Of a stretch of 18,102 nucleotides of DNA, positions 1 through 6,826 are shown in pieces. The position numbers and the translations under genes are program-made. The stretch lies in NCBI GenBank assembly GCA_047619485.1, contig JBLHKE010000057.1, positions 1-18,102 of the forward strand. The letters run 5' to 3'. The notes under the pieces were generated by a model that saw only the letters and a program-made list of their open reading frames with translations, did not search any database and had not been told where the DNA came from. The DNA is from JBLHKE01 sp047619485 (GTDB lineage Bacteria; Verrucomicrobiota; Verrucomicrobiia; Verrucomicrobiales; DEV007). The stretch's first letter is position 1; the number at the start of each line of letters is the position of its first letter.

Positions 1-222
1 ATTCCTGCGCATCTTTGTATGAGGGCACCTCCGAAAACCTCATGCGGGCTGGAGCTTAATAAAATCCCGGCTGTCTTCGTTGCTAAAGCGCCCACTATCA
101 CCAGATAGCTTAGCGTTTATCGCCTCGCCAGCGGGAATTTTCTCTGCGCCCCATTTCCACAGCAGGTTTCCGGAGGTGCCCATGACTTATTTGCTGATAA
201 CCCCTAAGCTAGCCAACACGTC
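1..222. other. Left-edge non-coding stretch
   Basis: No convincing gene, RNA or repeat is visible here. A 63-codon open frame at 80-271 overlaps the start of the next gene in another frame, has no recognisable protein character and lacks a ribosome binding site, so I treat it as chance. The segment presumably carries the promoter of the following gene, but I cannot point to a good -35/-10 pair. Confidence 0.4.
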
Positions 223-3200
223 ATGTCCCCCGAATACATCACTTCCCGACGCGCAGTCGCTATGTTCCTAGCGTTGCTGGGAAGCCTGTGTTTCAACCAT
301 GCCGGTGCCGATGATCTGGTTCTCGGAATCGATTCCGGAAAGGCACTTCAGATCAGTGGTTCCGCGCAGCGTTCGCATCAGATCGAGGCTTCGTCTGACC
401 TAGCTACTTGGGGGTTGATCCATGCGGTGCGCGATCAGACCCAGTGGTCGTTGGATGATGTTGACGCACCTCTGTTCGGGCGTCGTTACTACCGCTTGGT
501 CGAACGCCAGCCGTCACCAATTTTGGCACATGCGAGTTGGAAAAACTCGATCGCGCTCACCGGCGAACGCTTTCTCTCCGAACCGATCGGCGGTTCAACG
601 GACGTCCGCTACGTGAAATTCGCGCTGGTGATGGACGGCTTGCCGAGCGTGTATTTTCAGGACAGCGCTAGCTACCCGTTCCATTTCCAGTTCGCGACCG
701 AGAGGCTGGACCCGTTTCTCGGTATGGATTTGCAGGCATTTAACGCCCAGAGCTTGCGCATCGATGGGCAGGAGATCGTGCTCGGTGCCGTGCTGTGGGC
801 GCCTGATGAAAACGAGTATGGCATCCAGTTGGTCGGGCAGGATTCTTATCCGCGCGAGTTCGTCCGCTTTCTCTACCAGTCGGTCGACGCAGCGATCATC
901 AAACCTGTGGGCGCTAGCGGTTTCTACATGCCGACCTTCGAGCAGACGGCGATGGCGCGGCAGGAGATCGACTACTTGGCGGCGCATGGCATCGCCATCT
1001 CCTCTGGCGCGCGCTGGTCTGTCGGTGATTCTTGCTATTCGGACGGCTGGGCGATCGGGCGCCTAGTTTTTGTCACCGCGGCAGAAATCGACGCCGCCTA
1101 CATCGCAGGCGATCTGCTCCCGACCGACATCCTCGTCACCGACGGCGTGCCTGCCGAGGTGCCGTTCGTTGCTGGGCTGATCTCCTTTGCTCCCGCGACG
1201 CCCAATTCGCATGTCGCGATCCTCGCACGCTCGTATGGCATTCCGTTTCTCTATGTCGCCGATGAGGTGGATCGGCAGGCCGTGATGGGGCACGTCGTGG
1301 TTGGTGCCGAACGCCTGTTGCGCAGCCTCGAAGACGAGTTCGGAGCTTGTCGATGGACCATCGCAGATCTCAGTGGGGCTGATGCGACGTTTCTCGACCA
1401 ACTGCGCGCTTCCAAGGATCCGCCCGAATTAGAAATCGATGCGATGGTGGTGCATGGCAGCATTTCCTGGCCGGATCTCGGCACGGCGACGGTGGACGAT
1501 ATCGATCACATCGGTGGCAAGGCCGCGAACTTTGGTTTCCTGCGCCGCGCGATTCCCGACAACTCACCGGTCGCGATGGCGTTTACCTTTGATCTGTGGA
1601 ATGCCTACCTCGACCAGCCTGTGGCTGAAGGCGGTGGCACCTTGCGGAATGAGATTGCAAGCCGGCTGGCGGGGTTCTCGTGGCCGCCGGATATTGCCGC
1701 GCTTGATGCTGCCTTGGCAGCAGTAAGGGAAACTGTCCGCAATCAGGCGGACTTTTCTGCGGCGCATCGATCAGCGATCATCGCCGCCCTCAACGCAGCT
1801 GGGTTTGACCCTGATCGGAAAATTCGTTTCCGCAGCAGTACCAATGTTGAAGACAGTGATCATTTTGTCGGCGCCGGTCTCTACGACAGCTACTCGGGTT
1901 GCCTACATGATGATACGGATGGTGACGAAGACGGGCCGTCGCACTGCGATCCGGACGAGCCGAAGGAACGCGGCGTGTTCCGTGCGATGCGCAAAGTTTA
2001 CGCGAGCTTTTACAATCGGAATGCCTTCATGGAGCGTCTGCGGCACGGGATCGATGAGATCGAGGTTGGCATGGCCCTGCTCGTGCACCATTCCTTCCCC
2101 GACGAGATCGAAGCCGCCAACGGCGTCGCCACCGGCAGCCTTGTGGGCTCTGTGGACTCGACTTCATTTGCTCCAAAGCTGGTCACGCAGATCGGTGCCA
2201 ACTCGGTGACCAACCCCGATGGAGGTAGCTTGCCGGAGGTGATCGATGTGACTGCCTATCGCGGGAGTTTCGGCTTCATCGCCAACCCGAAATTGCGCCA
2301 GCGATCGAGCTTGTTGCTGCTCGGTGAGGAGTCGGTGATGGTCATGCCGGACGACTATGCGGAACTCAGCGAGCTGATGATGGACGTGGCGATCGGTGTC
2401 GGGCGGTGGAGCCAGAACTACGAGTTGGAGTTCGAATACAAGAAGCTCACGAGTGGTGATCTCATCGTGAAACAGGTGCGCCATGTGCCCGATGGCATCG
2501 GGGCTGGCGTGGAGCGTCCAGCGATCGTCAATGTGCCGACGATCTGGAAATTGTTCCAGGGCGAGCGTGGCGGGGTGTTCGGCAACCACCGGTTGAAGTC
2601 GCGCTGGAGGGTCGAGTTTGATAGCCGCTGGCTCGACGGCGACGGCGTCGGCTCCTCCTTCATTCAGTCGCTCGATCTGGAGTGGCTACCCGAGGGCGTG
2701 CCGGTGACGATGATCGGGCCACCTTCGGGTTTCCCCGGGGCGACCTTCGAGACCATCGAGCAGAATGTCCGCACGCTGGTGCGCGAGACTTGGCAGTTGC
2801 CGACCGCCGCAGGAGCGACCGATTTCGAGCTCCGCATGCCGGTGCCATCGATTCAATACGACCGGATGGGCGCGATCTTTTTTCCGGCCGACTTCCGCCA
2901 GGAGAGCCAGTTGCGCGTCGAGTATTCTGCGACTTACCCGGAGGCGCAGCCAGAGTTTGACTACGACGGTGTGCTGACAACGCGCATCACCGATGTGAGT
3001 TGGTTGAAGGTGGGAGAGGTCGATGCCCCACCGCGTGACGGCAGCAAGTTGGTCCACCGGACGGTCACCGAGCGCTCGGTCGAGATCGATATCAAATTCT
3101 ACTGGCCGCCGCAGCTGTTCGAAATAATCGGTGGCTACACCGCGCCGCTCGAGGCGTGGGAGGAGACGACGATCACCGGTCTGACGACCCAGCCGATCGT

Positions 3201-3417
3201 GATGAGCGGCTACTACTCACAGACCTACCGCCCAGAGCATCACAACTTCAGCGAGCACTTCCTCTTCGAGCCCGGGCTGGAGCCAGGCATGCCCGCGGCG
3301 ACCTTGTCGGAGTTGCAGGCGCAGAATATCCGCTACTTCTACACCTACGTCTCAGGCGGGCCGACGGAGAAGATCATTGCGGTGGGATTCGATGGCAGCA
3401 CGCGCCAGTTGAAGTAG
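223..3417 (+). CDS. Exported phosphohistidine / PEP-pyruvate-binding (PPDK-type ATP-grasp) protein
   Basis: This is a 1064-residue protein. Residues 1-29 look like a Sec signal peptide: Arg-Arg at 9-10, a hydrophobic core at about 11-24, and an A-G-A cleavage site before Asp30. Residues about 40-92 form a small module (IEASSDLATW ... YYRL) of a type seen in exported verrucomicrobial proteins. A phosphohistidine (PEP-utiliser mobile) domain follows, with SHVAILARSYGIP and likely catalytic His330. Next is a PPDK N-terminal ATP-grasp domain: GGKAANFG (Lys433), IRFRSSTNVED (Arg537), and LEFEY...KQVR (Glu736, Gln751). By position these match the PPDK nucleotide-binding Lys, Arg, Glu and Gln. The last 300 residues are unassigned. 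The family transfers ATP beta-phosphate through the histidine to pyruvate, glucans or other acceptors; the acceptor here is unknown. Domain order (His before ATP-grasp) resembles alpha-glucan water dikinase rather than PPDK. Codon 14 (position 262) is an alternative start that keeps the signal core. No Shine-Dalgarno is seen at either. Confidence 0.88.
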   Translation: MSPEYITSRRAVAMFLALLGSLCFNHAGADDLVLGIDSGKALQISGSAQRSHQIEASSDLATWGLIHAVRDQTQWSLDDVDAPLFGRRYYRLVERQPSPILAHASWKNSIALTGERFLSEPIGGSTDVRYVKFALVMDGLPSVYFQDSASYPFHFQFATERLDPFLGMDLQAFNAQSLRIDGQEIVLGAVLWAPDENEYGIQLVGQDSYPREFVRFLYQSVDAAIIKPVGASGFYMPTFEQTAMARQEIDYLAAHGIAISSGARWSVGDSCYSDGWAIGRLVFVTAAEIDAAYIAGDLLPTDILVTDGVPAEVPFVAGLISFAPATPNSHVAILARSYGIPFLYVADEVDRQAVMGHVVVGAERLLRSLEDEFGACRWTIADLSGADATFLDQLRASKDPPELEIDAMVVHGSISWPDLGTATVDDIDHIGGKAANFGFLRRAIPDNSPVAMAFTFDLWNAYLDQPVAEGGGTLRNEIASRLAGFSWPPDIAALDAALAAVRETVRNQADFSAAHRSAIIAALNAAGFDPDRKIRFRSSTNVEDSDHFVGAGLYDSYSGCLHDDTDGDEDGPSHCDPDEPKERGVFRAMRKVYASFYNRNAFMERLRHGIDEIEVGMALLVHHSFPDEIEAANGVATGSLVGSVDSTSFAPKLVTQIGANSVTNPDGGSLPEVIDVTAYRGSFGFIANPKLRQRSSLLLLGEESVMVMPDDYAELSELMMDVAIGVGRWSQNYELEFEYKKLTSGDLIVKQVRHVPDGIGAGVERPAIVNVPTIWKLFQGERGGVFGNHRLKSRWRVEFDSRWLDGDGVGSSFIQSLDLEWLPEGVPVTMIGPPSGFPGATFETIEQNVRTLVRETWQLPTAAGATDFELRMPVPSIQYDRMGAIFFPADFRQESQLRVEYSATYPEAQPEFDYDGVLTTRITDVSWLKVGEVDAPPRDGSKLVHRTVTERSVEIDIKFYWPPQLFEIIGGYTAPLEAWEETTITGLTTQPIVMSGYYSQTYRPEHHNFSEHFLFEPGLEPGMPAATLSELQAQNIRYFYTYVSGGPTEKIIAVGFDGSTRQLK

Positions 3418-3633
3418 ATCACCCGGTGAGGAGGATGATTGCTGCTGCTGCGGTGCGTTGCATTACTGCCAACTTGGTCGGTGGGTCGTGCAGAGCAAGG
3501 CGTTGTGGACGTCTCGTCGATAGCTGTTTGTCTAAGTCTCTGTGAAGCCTACCGATGGCCGATGGGCAGGTTCGCTTGTCGCTTGAAAAAGGAAGTGGGG
3601 GCTTGCGAAGCGGCAGCAGATCCCCGAGACTGT
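3418..3633. other. Spacer between the PPDK-type and DUF1080 genes
   Basis: The 216-bp spacer contains a very short palindrome just after the first stop (TCACCCGGTGA at about 3419-3429) with no T-tract, so it is a poor terminator candidate. No gene or clear promoter is visible. Confidence 0.35.
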
Positions 3634-4437
3634 ATGACTATGAAACGCTCATTAATCTTTCTTTCCACAACGATCACGGCTGCATTCCTCGCCATTGGCG
3701 CACCTGAGAAAAAGTCTTACCCGGATCACTGGGGAAATCCTCCAAAGGTTCAGACACGTGATTTGCGTGAACTTCCGGGTGGCTATGGCAAAGGCAGCGG
3801 GACGCTGGCGAAGTGGATCCAGAAGAATCTAGATGTGGATGCGAAGGGCGAGGGGATGAAGCCGCTGTTCGATGGCAAGACGCTGGATGCGTTCGAGATT
3901 AAGAGCGGTATCGCAACGTATGAACTCAAGGATGGGGTCATTACCGGAACCACGAAAGCTGGTAGCCCGAACACATTTTTGTGCACTAAGAAAAAATACG
4001 CCGACTTCGAATTACAGTTTGAGGTGAAGTGTGACAACCAGCTCAACTCCGGGGTGCAGATCCGCTCCCAGTTGAAAGGGGACAAATACGGTGGGCGGGT
4101 CAACGGGCCGCAGGTCGAGATCGAGGCGAGCGGCGGCAACGGGGCAGAGTCAGGCTACGTCTACGGCGAGGCAGCCGGTGGATGGCTGACGCCTGGGGCG
4201 GACCGCAAACCGCACAAGCACTTCAAGGATGGCGAGTGGAACCAATACAAGATCCTCGCAGAGGGATCGCGCATCCAGGTGTGGATCAACGGCGAGCAGG
4301 TGAGCGATCTGACGCATGAGAAGATCTACAAAACCCACTCCGAAGGTCTGATCGGCCTGCAGGTGCACGGCGTTGGCAATAACGGGCCGTTCAGCGTGTC
4401 GTGGAAAAATATGAAGATTCGCGAGATCAAGAAGTAG
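3634..4437 (+). CDS. Exported DUF1080 / 3-keto-disaccharide hydrolase family protein
   Basis: The protein has 267 residues from the ATG at 3634; the ATG two codons later (3640) is equally possible. The open frame extends back to 3439, but that part is not protein-like and the signal peptide begins only here: Lys-Arg, then a hydrophobic run (SLIFLSTTITAAFLAIGA). The mature part has the jelly-roll pattern of DUF1080 (PF06439): the family opening PLFDGKTLDAFEI, then 'GVITGTTKAGSPNTFL', 'YADFELQFEVK', 'NSGVQIRS', 'NQYKILAEGSRIQVWING' and a C-terminal 'GLIGLQVHG'. The family is a concanavalin-like fold. Some members hydrolyse 3-keto-glycosides, and many are uncharacterised exported proteins abundant in Planctomycetes and Verrucomicrobia. 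The substrate cannot be read from the sequence. The protein is probably periplasmic or surface-exposed. It is convergent with the cNMP-binding-like gene, leaving only 34 bp between the stop codons. I see no clear ribosome binding site. Confidence 0.88.
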   Translation: MTMKRSLIFLSTTITAAFLAIGAPEKKSYPDHWGNPPKVQTRDLRELPGGYGKGSGTLAKWIQKNLDVDAKGEGMKPLFDGKTLDAFEIKSGIATYELKDGVITGTTKAGSPNTFLCTKKKYADFELQFEVKCDNQLNSGVQIRSQLKGDKYGGRVNGPQVEIEASGGNGAESGYVYGEAAGGWLTPGADRKPHKHFKDGEWNQYKILAEGSRIQVWINGEQVSDLTHEKIYKTHSEGLIGLQVHGVGNNGPFSVSWKNMKIREIKK

Positions 4438-4444
4438 GTAGTTG

Positions 4445-4467
4445 GCGGCAGCAACCCGCTGCCACGC
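4445..4467. terminator. Possible bidirectional hairpin between convergent genes
   Basis: GGCAGC (4447-4452) and GCTGCC (4458-4463) form a perfect 6-bp GC-rich stem with a 5-nt loop. It lies exactly between the stop codons of the convergent DUF1080 and cNMP-binding-like genes. It lacks a T-tract on either strand, so it is only a weak candidate terminator. The position is the main argument. Confidence 0.35.
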
Positions 4468-4471
4468 CATG

Positions 4472-4966
4472 TTAGTAATCGATATCGAGGAAGTGCGAGC
4501 GCATTTCGTCGGCCTTGCGCAGCATCATCTCGCTATCGGTGCGCACTCGCCGGCAGAGCACTTTACCCAAAGACCTGAGCAGTATCAGACCGGAGGTGGG
4601 ATCGTCCTCGACGAACTCGTCGAAGGTGGCACGCTCGATCGTCCACAGGCTCGCTGGACCCGAGATGACGCGGGCGCTCGAACTCGAGACGCGTGGGTCG
4701 ATAACACTCATCTCGCCAACGACATCGCCACGTCCGAGGATGGCCAGTTGGATGCGGTCGCCGTGGGCGTGGACATTGATGGAGACCTTACCCGAGAGGA
4801 TCAGCGCCATCGCGTGATGCTGGCGTCCCTGCACCGAGAGAAGGGCGCCGACCGGATGTGTGATGAATTGACCCACTGAGGCCAATCGCGCGCGCGCCTC
4901 GTGGTCGAGGTCGGCGACGAATCCGATTTCCGGTAGTGTCTGGGTGGGTGCGTTTGTTCCTCTCAT
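4472..4966 (-). CDS. Single-domain cyclic-nucleotide-binding-like protein
   Basis: The protein has 164 residues. About 14-130 match the CRP/FNR-type effector (cNMP-binding) beta-roll: an N-terminal helix, 'PVGALLSVQG', 'ALILSGKVSI', 'GRGDVVGEMSVID' and 'SARVISGPASLWTI'. A helical tail follows (about 111-164), and there is no helix-turn-helix or other output domain. The phosphate-binding cassette is present (GEMSVID, residues 84-90). However, the segment that normally reads Arg-Ser/Thr-Ala reads Ser-Ser-Ala, so the arginine that contacts the cyclic phosphate appears to be missing. The protein may therefore bind another ligand, or none, and act through protein contacts. The start is well supported: an AAGG-type Shine-Dalgarno lies 7 nt upstream and an extended -10 promoter just before it. 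It is transcribed alone, divergently from the sulfatase gene. Confidence 0.82.
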   Translation of the reverse strand: MRGTNAPTQTLPEIGFVADLDHEARARLASVGQFITHPVGALLSVQGRQHHAMALILSGKVSINVHAHGDRIQLAILGRGDVVGEMSVIDPRVSSSSARVISGPASLWTIERATFDEFVEDDPTSGLILLRSLGKVLCRRVRTDSEMMLRKADEMRSHFLDIDY

Positions 4967-4970
4967 CTGG

Positions 4971-4977
4971 TTTCCTT
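4971..4977 (-). promoter_or_regulatory. Shine-Dalgarno of the cNMP-binding-like gene
   Basis: On the minus strand the sequence reads AAGGAAA, with AAGG 7 nt before the ATG at 4966. This fixes the start of the gene. It is one of only two clear Shine-Dalgarno sequences in the window. Confidence 0.6.
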
Positions 4978-4988
4978 TCTCAGCATTC

Positions 4989-5010
4989 AGTATACCAAGT
5001 GTTTATTATT
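4989..5010 (-). promoter_or_regulatory. Extended -10 promoter of the cNMP-binding-like gene
   Basis: On the minus strand the sequence reads TGGTATACT (4989-4997): a TG-N extension plus TATACT, 5 of 6 matches to the sigma-70 -10 box. A weak -35-like TTCAGA lies about 15 nt further upstream, in AT-rich DNA. It would give a short leader of roughly 15-20 nt before the ATG at 4966. Confidence 0.5.
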
Positions 5011-5137
5011 CTGAACTATTCGCACAGCGAGCCCAGATGACAGGCTCCTAGGTGTGACTCTTTCGGCACCATTGGCAGCGGCCTGAGCTTGAGTGACTCG
5101 GGACTTGCAGCGGCCAATCTTGCCCGGATGGTTTCGG

Positions 5138-6562
5138 ATGCGCACCTTCTCCGTCATTCTTTCAATCATCGCTATACTCATGGCCTCAGCGAACGCTGAG
5201 CCCGGGAAATACAACGTCCTGTTCATCATCTCGGACGATCTCACCGCCACGGCGCTGTCCTGTTATGGTAACCAGGTGTGCAAGACGCCGAACATCGATC
5301 GGCTGGCCGCCCGCGGCACTCGTTTCACACGTGCTTATTGCCAGGGAACCTACTGCGGGCCTTCGCGCGCCTCGTTCATGTCTGGCTACTATCCGCATGC
5401 GACGGGGATGTTGGGTTACGGTAGCCCGCGCCCAGCGATTGGTGATCGAGCGACGTGGGCAGAGCATTTCAAAAACGCCGGTTACTACTCCGCGCGGGTC
5501 AGCAAGATCTATCACATGGGCGTCCCTGGTGGGATCGAGAAGGGGACGGATGGGGCGGATGATCCGCGCTCGTGGACGGAGAAGTTCAACAGTCCTGGGC
5601 CGGAATGGAAGGCGCCTGGCGATGGCGAGACGCTGGAGAATAACCCAGATGGCAAAAAGCCGGCGGTGGGTGGCAACACTTTCGTCGTGGTCGAGGCGGA
5701 TGGGGATGACCTAGTCCACTCGGATGGGAAGACCGCGGCGAAGGCGGTTGAGTTGATCGACAAACACAAGGGCGAGCGGTTCTGGCTGGGAGTCGGATTT
5801 GTCCGGCCGCACGTGCCCTTTGTCGCCCCGAAAAAATACTACCCGCCGTTCATGCCCTACGATTCGATGGTGTTGCCGGAGAAGGTCGACGGCGACTGGG
5901 ACGATATTCCGAAGGCGGGGATCAACTACAAGACGAGCAAGAACATGAAGATGGATGTCCGTCGGCAGAAGAAAGCGGTCGGCGGCTACTACGCGTCTGT
6001 CGCGTTCATGGATGCCCAGGTGGGCAAGGTGTTGGACGCCCTTGAGGCGGCGGGGATCGCTGATGAGACGATCGTTATCTTTACCAGCGACCACGGCTAC
6101 CACCTCGGCGAGCATGATTTTTGGGCGAAAGTTAGTCTGCACGAGGAATCGGCAGCGGTACCGTTGATCATCTCGGTACCCGGCAAGAAACCGGCCGTGT
6201 GTGGATCGCTGGTCGAGTTGTTGGATTTGTATCCGACGACGGCGGCGCTCTGTGGGCTTGGGGTGCAGGATCGCTTGCAGGGAGAGGACGTCTCAGCGCT
6301 GCTCGATGATCCGGAGATGAGCGTGCGCGAGGCGGCGTTCTCGGCATCGCCGATGCAGAAAGGGTTTCTGTTGCGCGAGGAAGATTGGGCCTACATCCAA
6401 TACGGTGAGAACGGGAAACGCGGGGCGGAGCTCTTCGATATGGAGAAGGATCCCAAGCAGTATGTGAATCTGGTAGGAGAGGACGCGCACGCGGATCGCA
6501 TCGCCGAATTTCAGAAAAAAATGGCGGCAAAGTTGCAGCGCTTACGCGCACATGATCTGTAG
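5138..6562 (+). CDS. Exported Cys-type sulfatase (iduronate-2-sulfatase-like)
   Basis: The protein has 474 residues from the ATG at 5138. The frame is open back to 5093, but the signal peptide (RTFSVILSIIAILMASANA) starts here. The alkaline-phosphatase-superfamily sulfatase fold is complete. Metal ligands Asp33-Asp34 lie in 'FIISDDL'. The formylglycine signature is YCGPSRASFMSG, with Cys73 (codon at 5354) to be oxidised to formylglycine and Arg77 beside it. The second signature is GYYSARVSKIYH. 'FVRPHVPFV', then 'FTSDHGYHLGEHDFWAK' with Asp318-His319 and Lys331, complete the site. The closing 'ELFDMEKDPKQYVNL' is typical of the family. It would remove sulfate esters from a sulfated glycan in the periplasm or outside the cell; the substrate is not determinable. 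A cysteine-type site needs a maturase (FGE or anSME), which is not encoded here. The stop codon touches the inverted-repeat element that follows. Confidence 0.93.
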   Translation: MRTFSVILSIIAILMASANAEPGKYNVLFIISDDLTATALSCYGNQVCKTPNIDRLAARGTRFTRAYCQGTYCGPSRASFMSGYYPHATGMLGYGSPRPAIGDRATWAEHFKNAGYYSARVSKIYHMGVPGGIEKGTDGADDPRSWTEKFNSPGPEWKAPGDGETLENNPDGKKPAVGGNTFVVVEADGDDLVHSDGKTAAKAVELIDKHKGERFWLGVGFVRPHVPFVAPKKYYPPFMPYDSMVLPEKVDGDWDDIPKAGINYKTSKNMKMDVRRQKKAVGGYYASVAFMDAQVGKVLDALEAAGIADETIVIFTSDHGYHLGEHDFWAKVSLHEESAAVPLIISVPGKKPAVCGSLVELLDLYPTTAALCGLGVQDRLQGEDVSALLDDPEMSVREAAFSASPMQKGFLLREEDWAYIQYGENGKRGAELFDMEKDPKQYVNLVGEDAHADRIAEFQKKMAAKLQRLRAHDL

Positions 6563-6715
6563 TAGCGTAGCTTTTAGGCTGCGTCCGCCGAAGCGATCCC
6601 ATTTACTGACGGCCAGTGCGCGAACGGAATCCAAGGGCGTCTGGCGTGTCGTCGAGAGCACAGGCCATGCGCAGACGGGACTGCCGTTTCTGACGCAGCC
6701 TAAAGGATACGCTAC
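6562..6715. repeat. 154-bp element bounded by 24-bp terminal inverted repeats
   Basis: The left arm, 6562-6585, begins GTAGCGTAGC and ends GGCTGCGTC. The right arm, 6692-6715, begins GACGCAGCC and ends ACGCTAC. The arms match as inverted repeats at 22 of 24 positions. The 106-bp interior has no ORF of note. The left arm overlaps the final base of the sulfatase stop codon. The loop is too long and there is no T-tract, so it is not a simple terminator. The structure fits a MITE-like or paired-REP (BIME-like) non-autonomous element. Target-site duplication is not evident. Confidence 0.6.
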
Positions 6716-6752
6716 ATGGCTGCAGCCCTCTTTAACCTAACGCCGGTCGGCT

Positions 6753-6782
6753 CTAGCCCGCGCGACACCGAATCGCGGCTAG
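6753..6782. repeat. REP-like palindrome, copy 1
   Basis: CTAGCCCGCG (6753-6762) pairs with CGCGGCTAG (6774-6782) with one bulged C, around an 11-nt loop. It shares its arms and the inner CGAA with the palindrome at 14385-14410. It lies just upstream of the PQQ-like gene. Confidence 0.45.
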
Positions 6783-6826
6783 TGCTTGGACTGGACGTTG
6801 CTGCGATTGATCCTTAGGTTCCGGCT

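Noticed and set aside
4967..5137. Start of the sulfatase at 5093 and a promoter for it
   Set aside because: The signal peptide clearly begins at the ATG at 5138. A TTGGCA -35-like box at about 5075 has no matching -10 box at usable spacing, so I do not annotate a sulfatase promoter.
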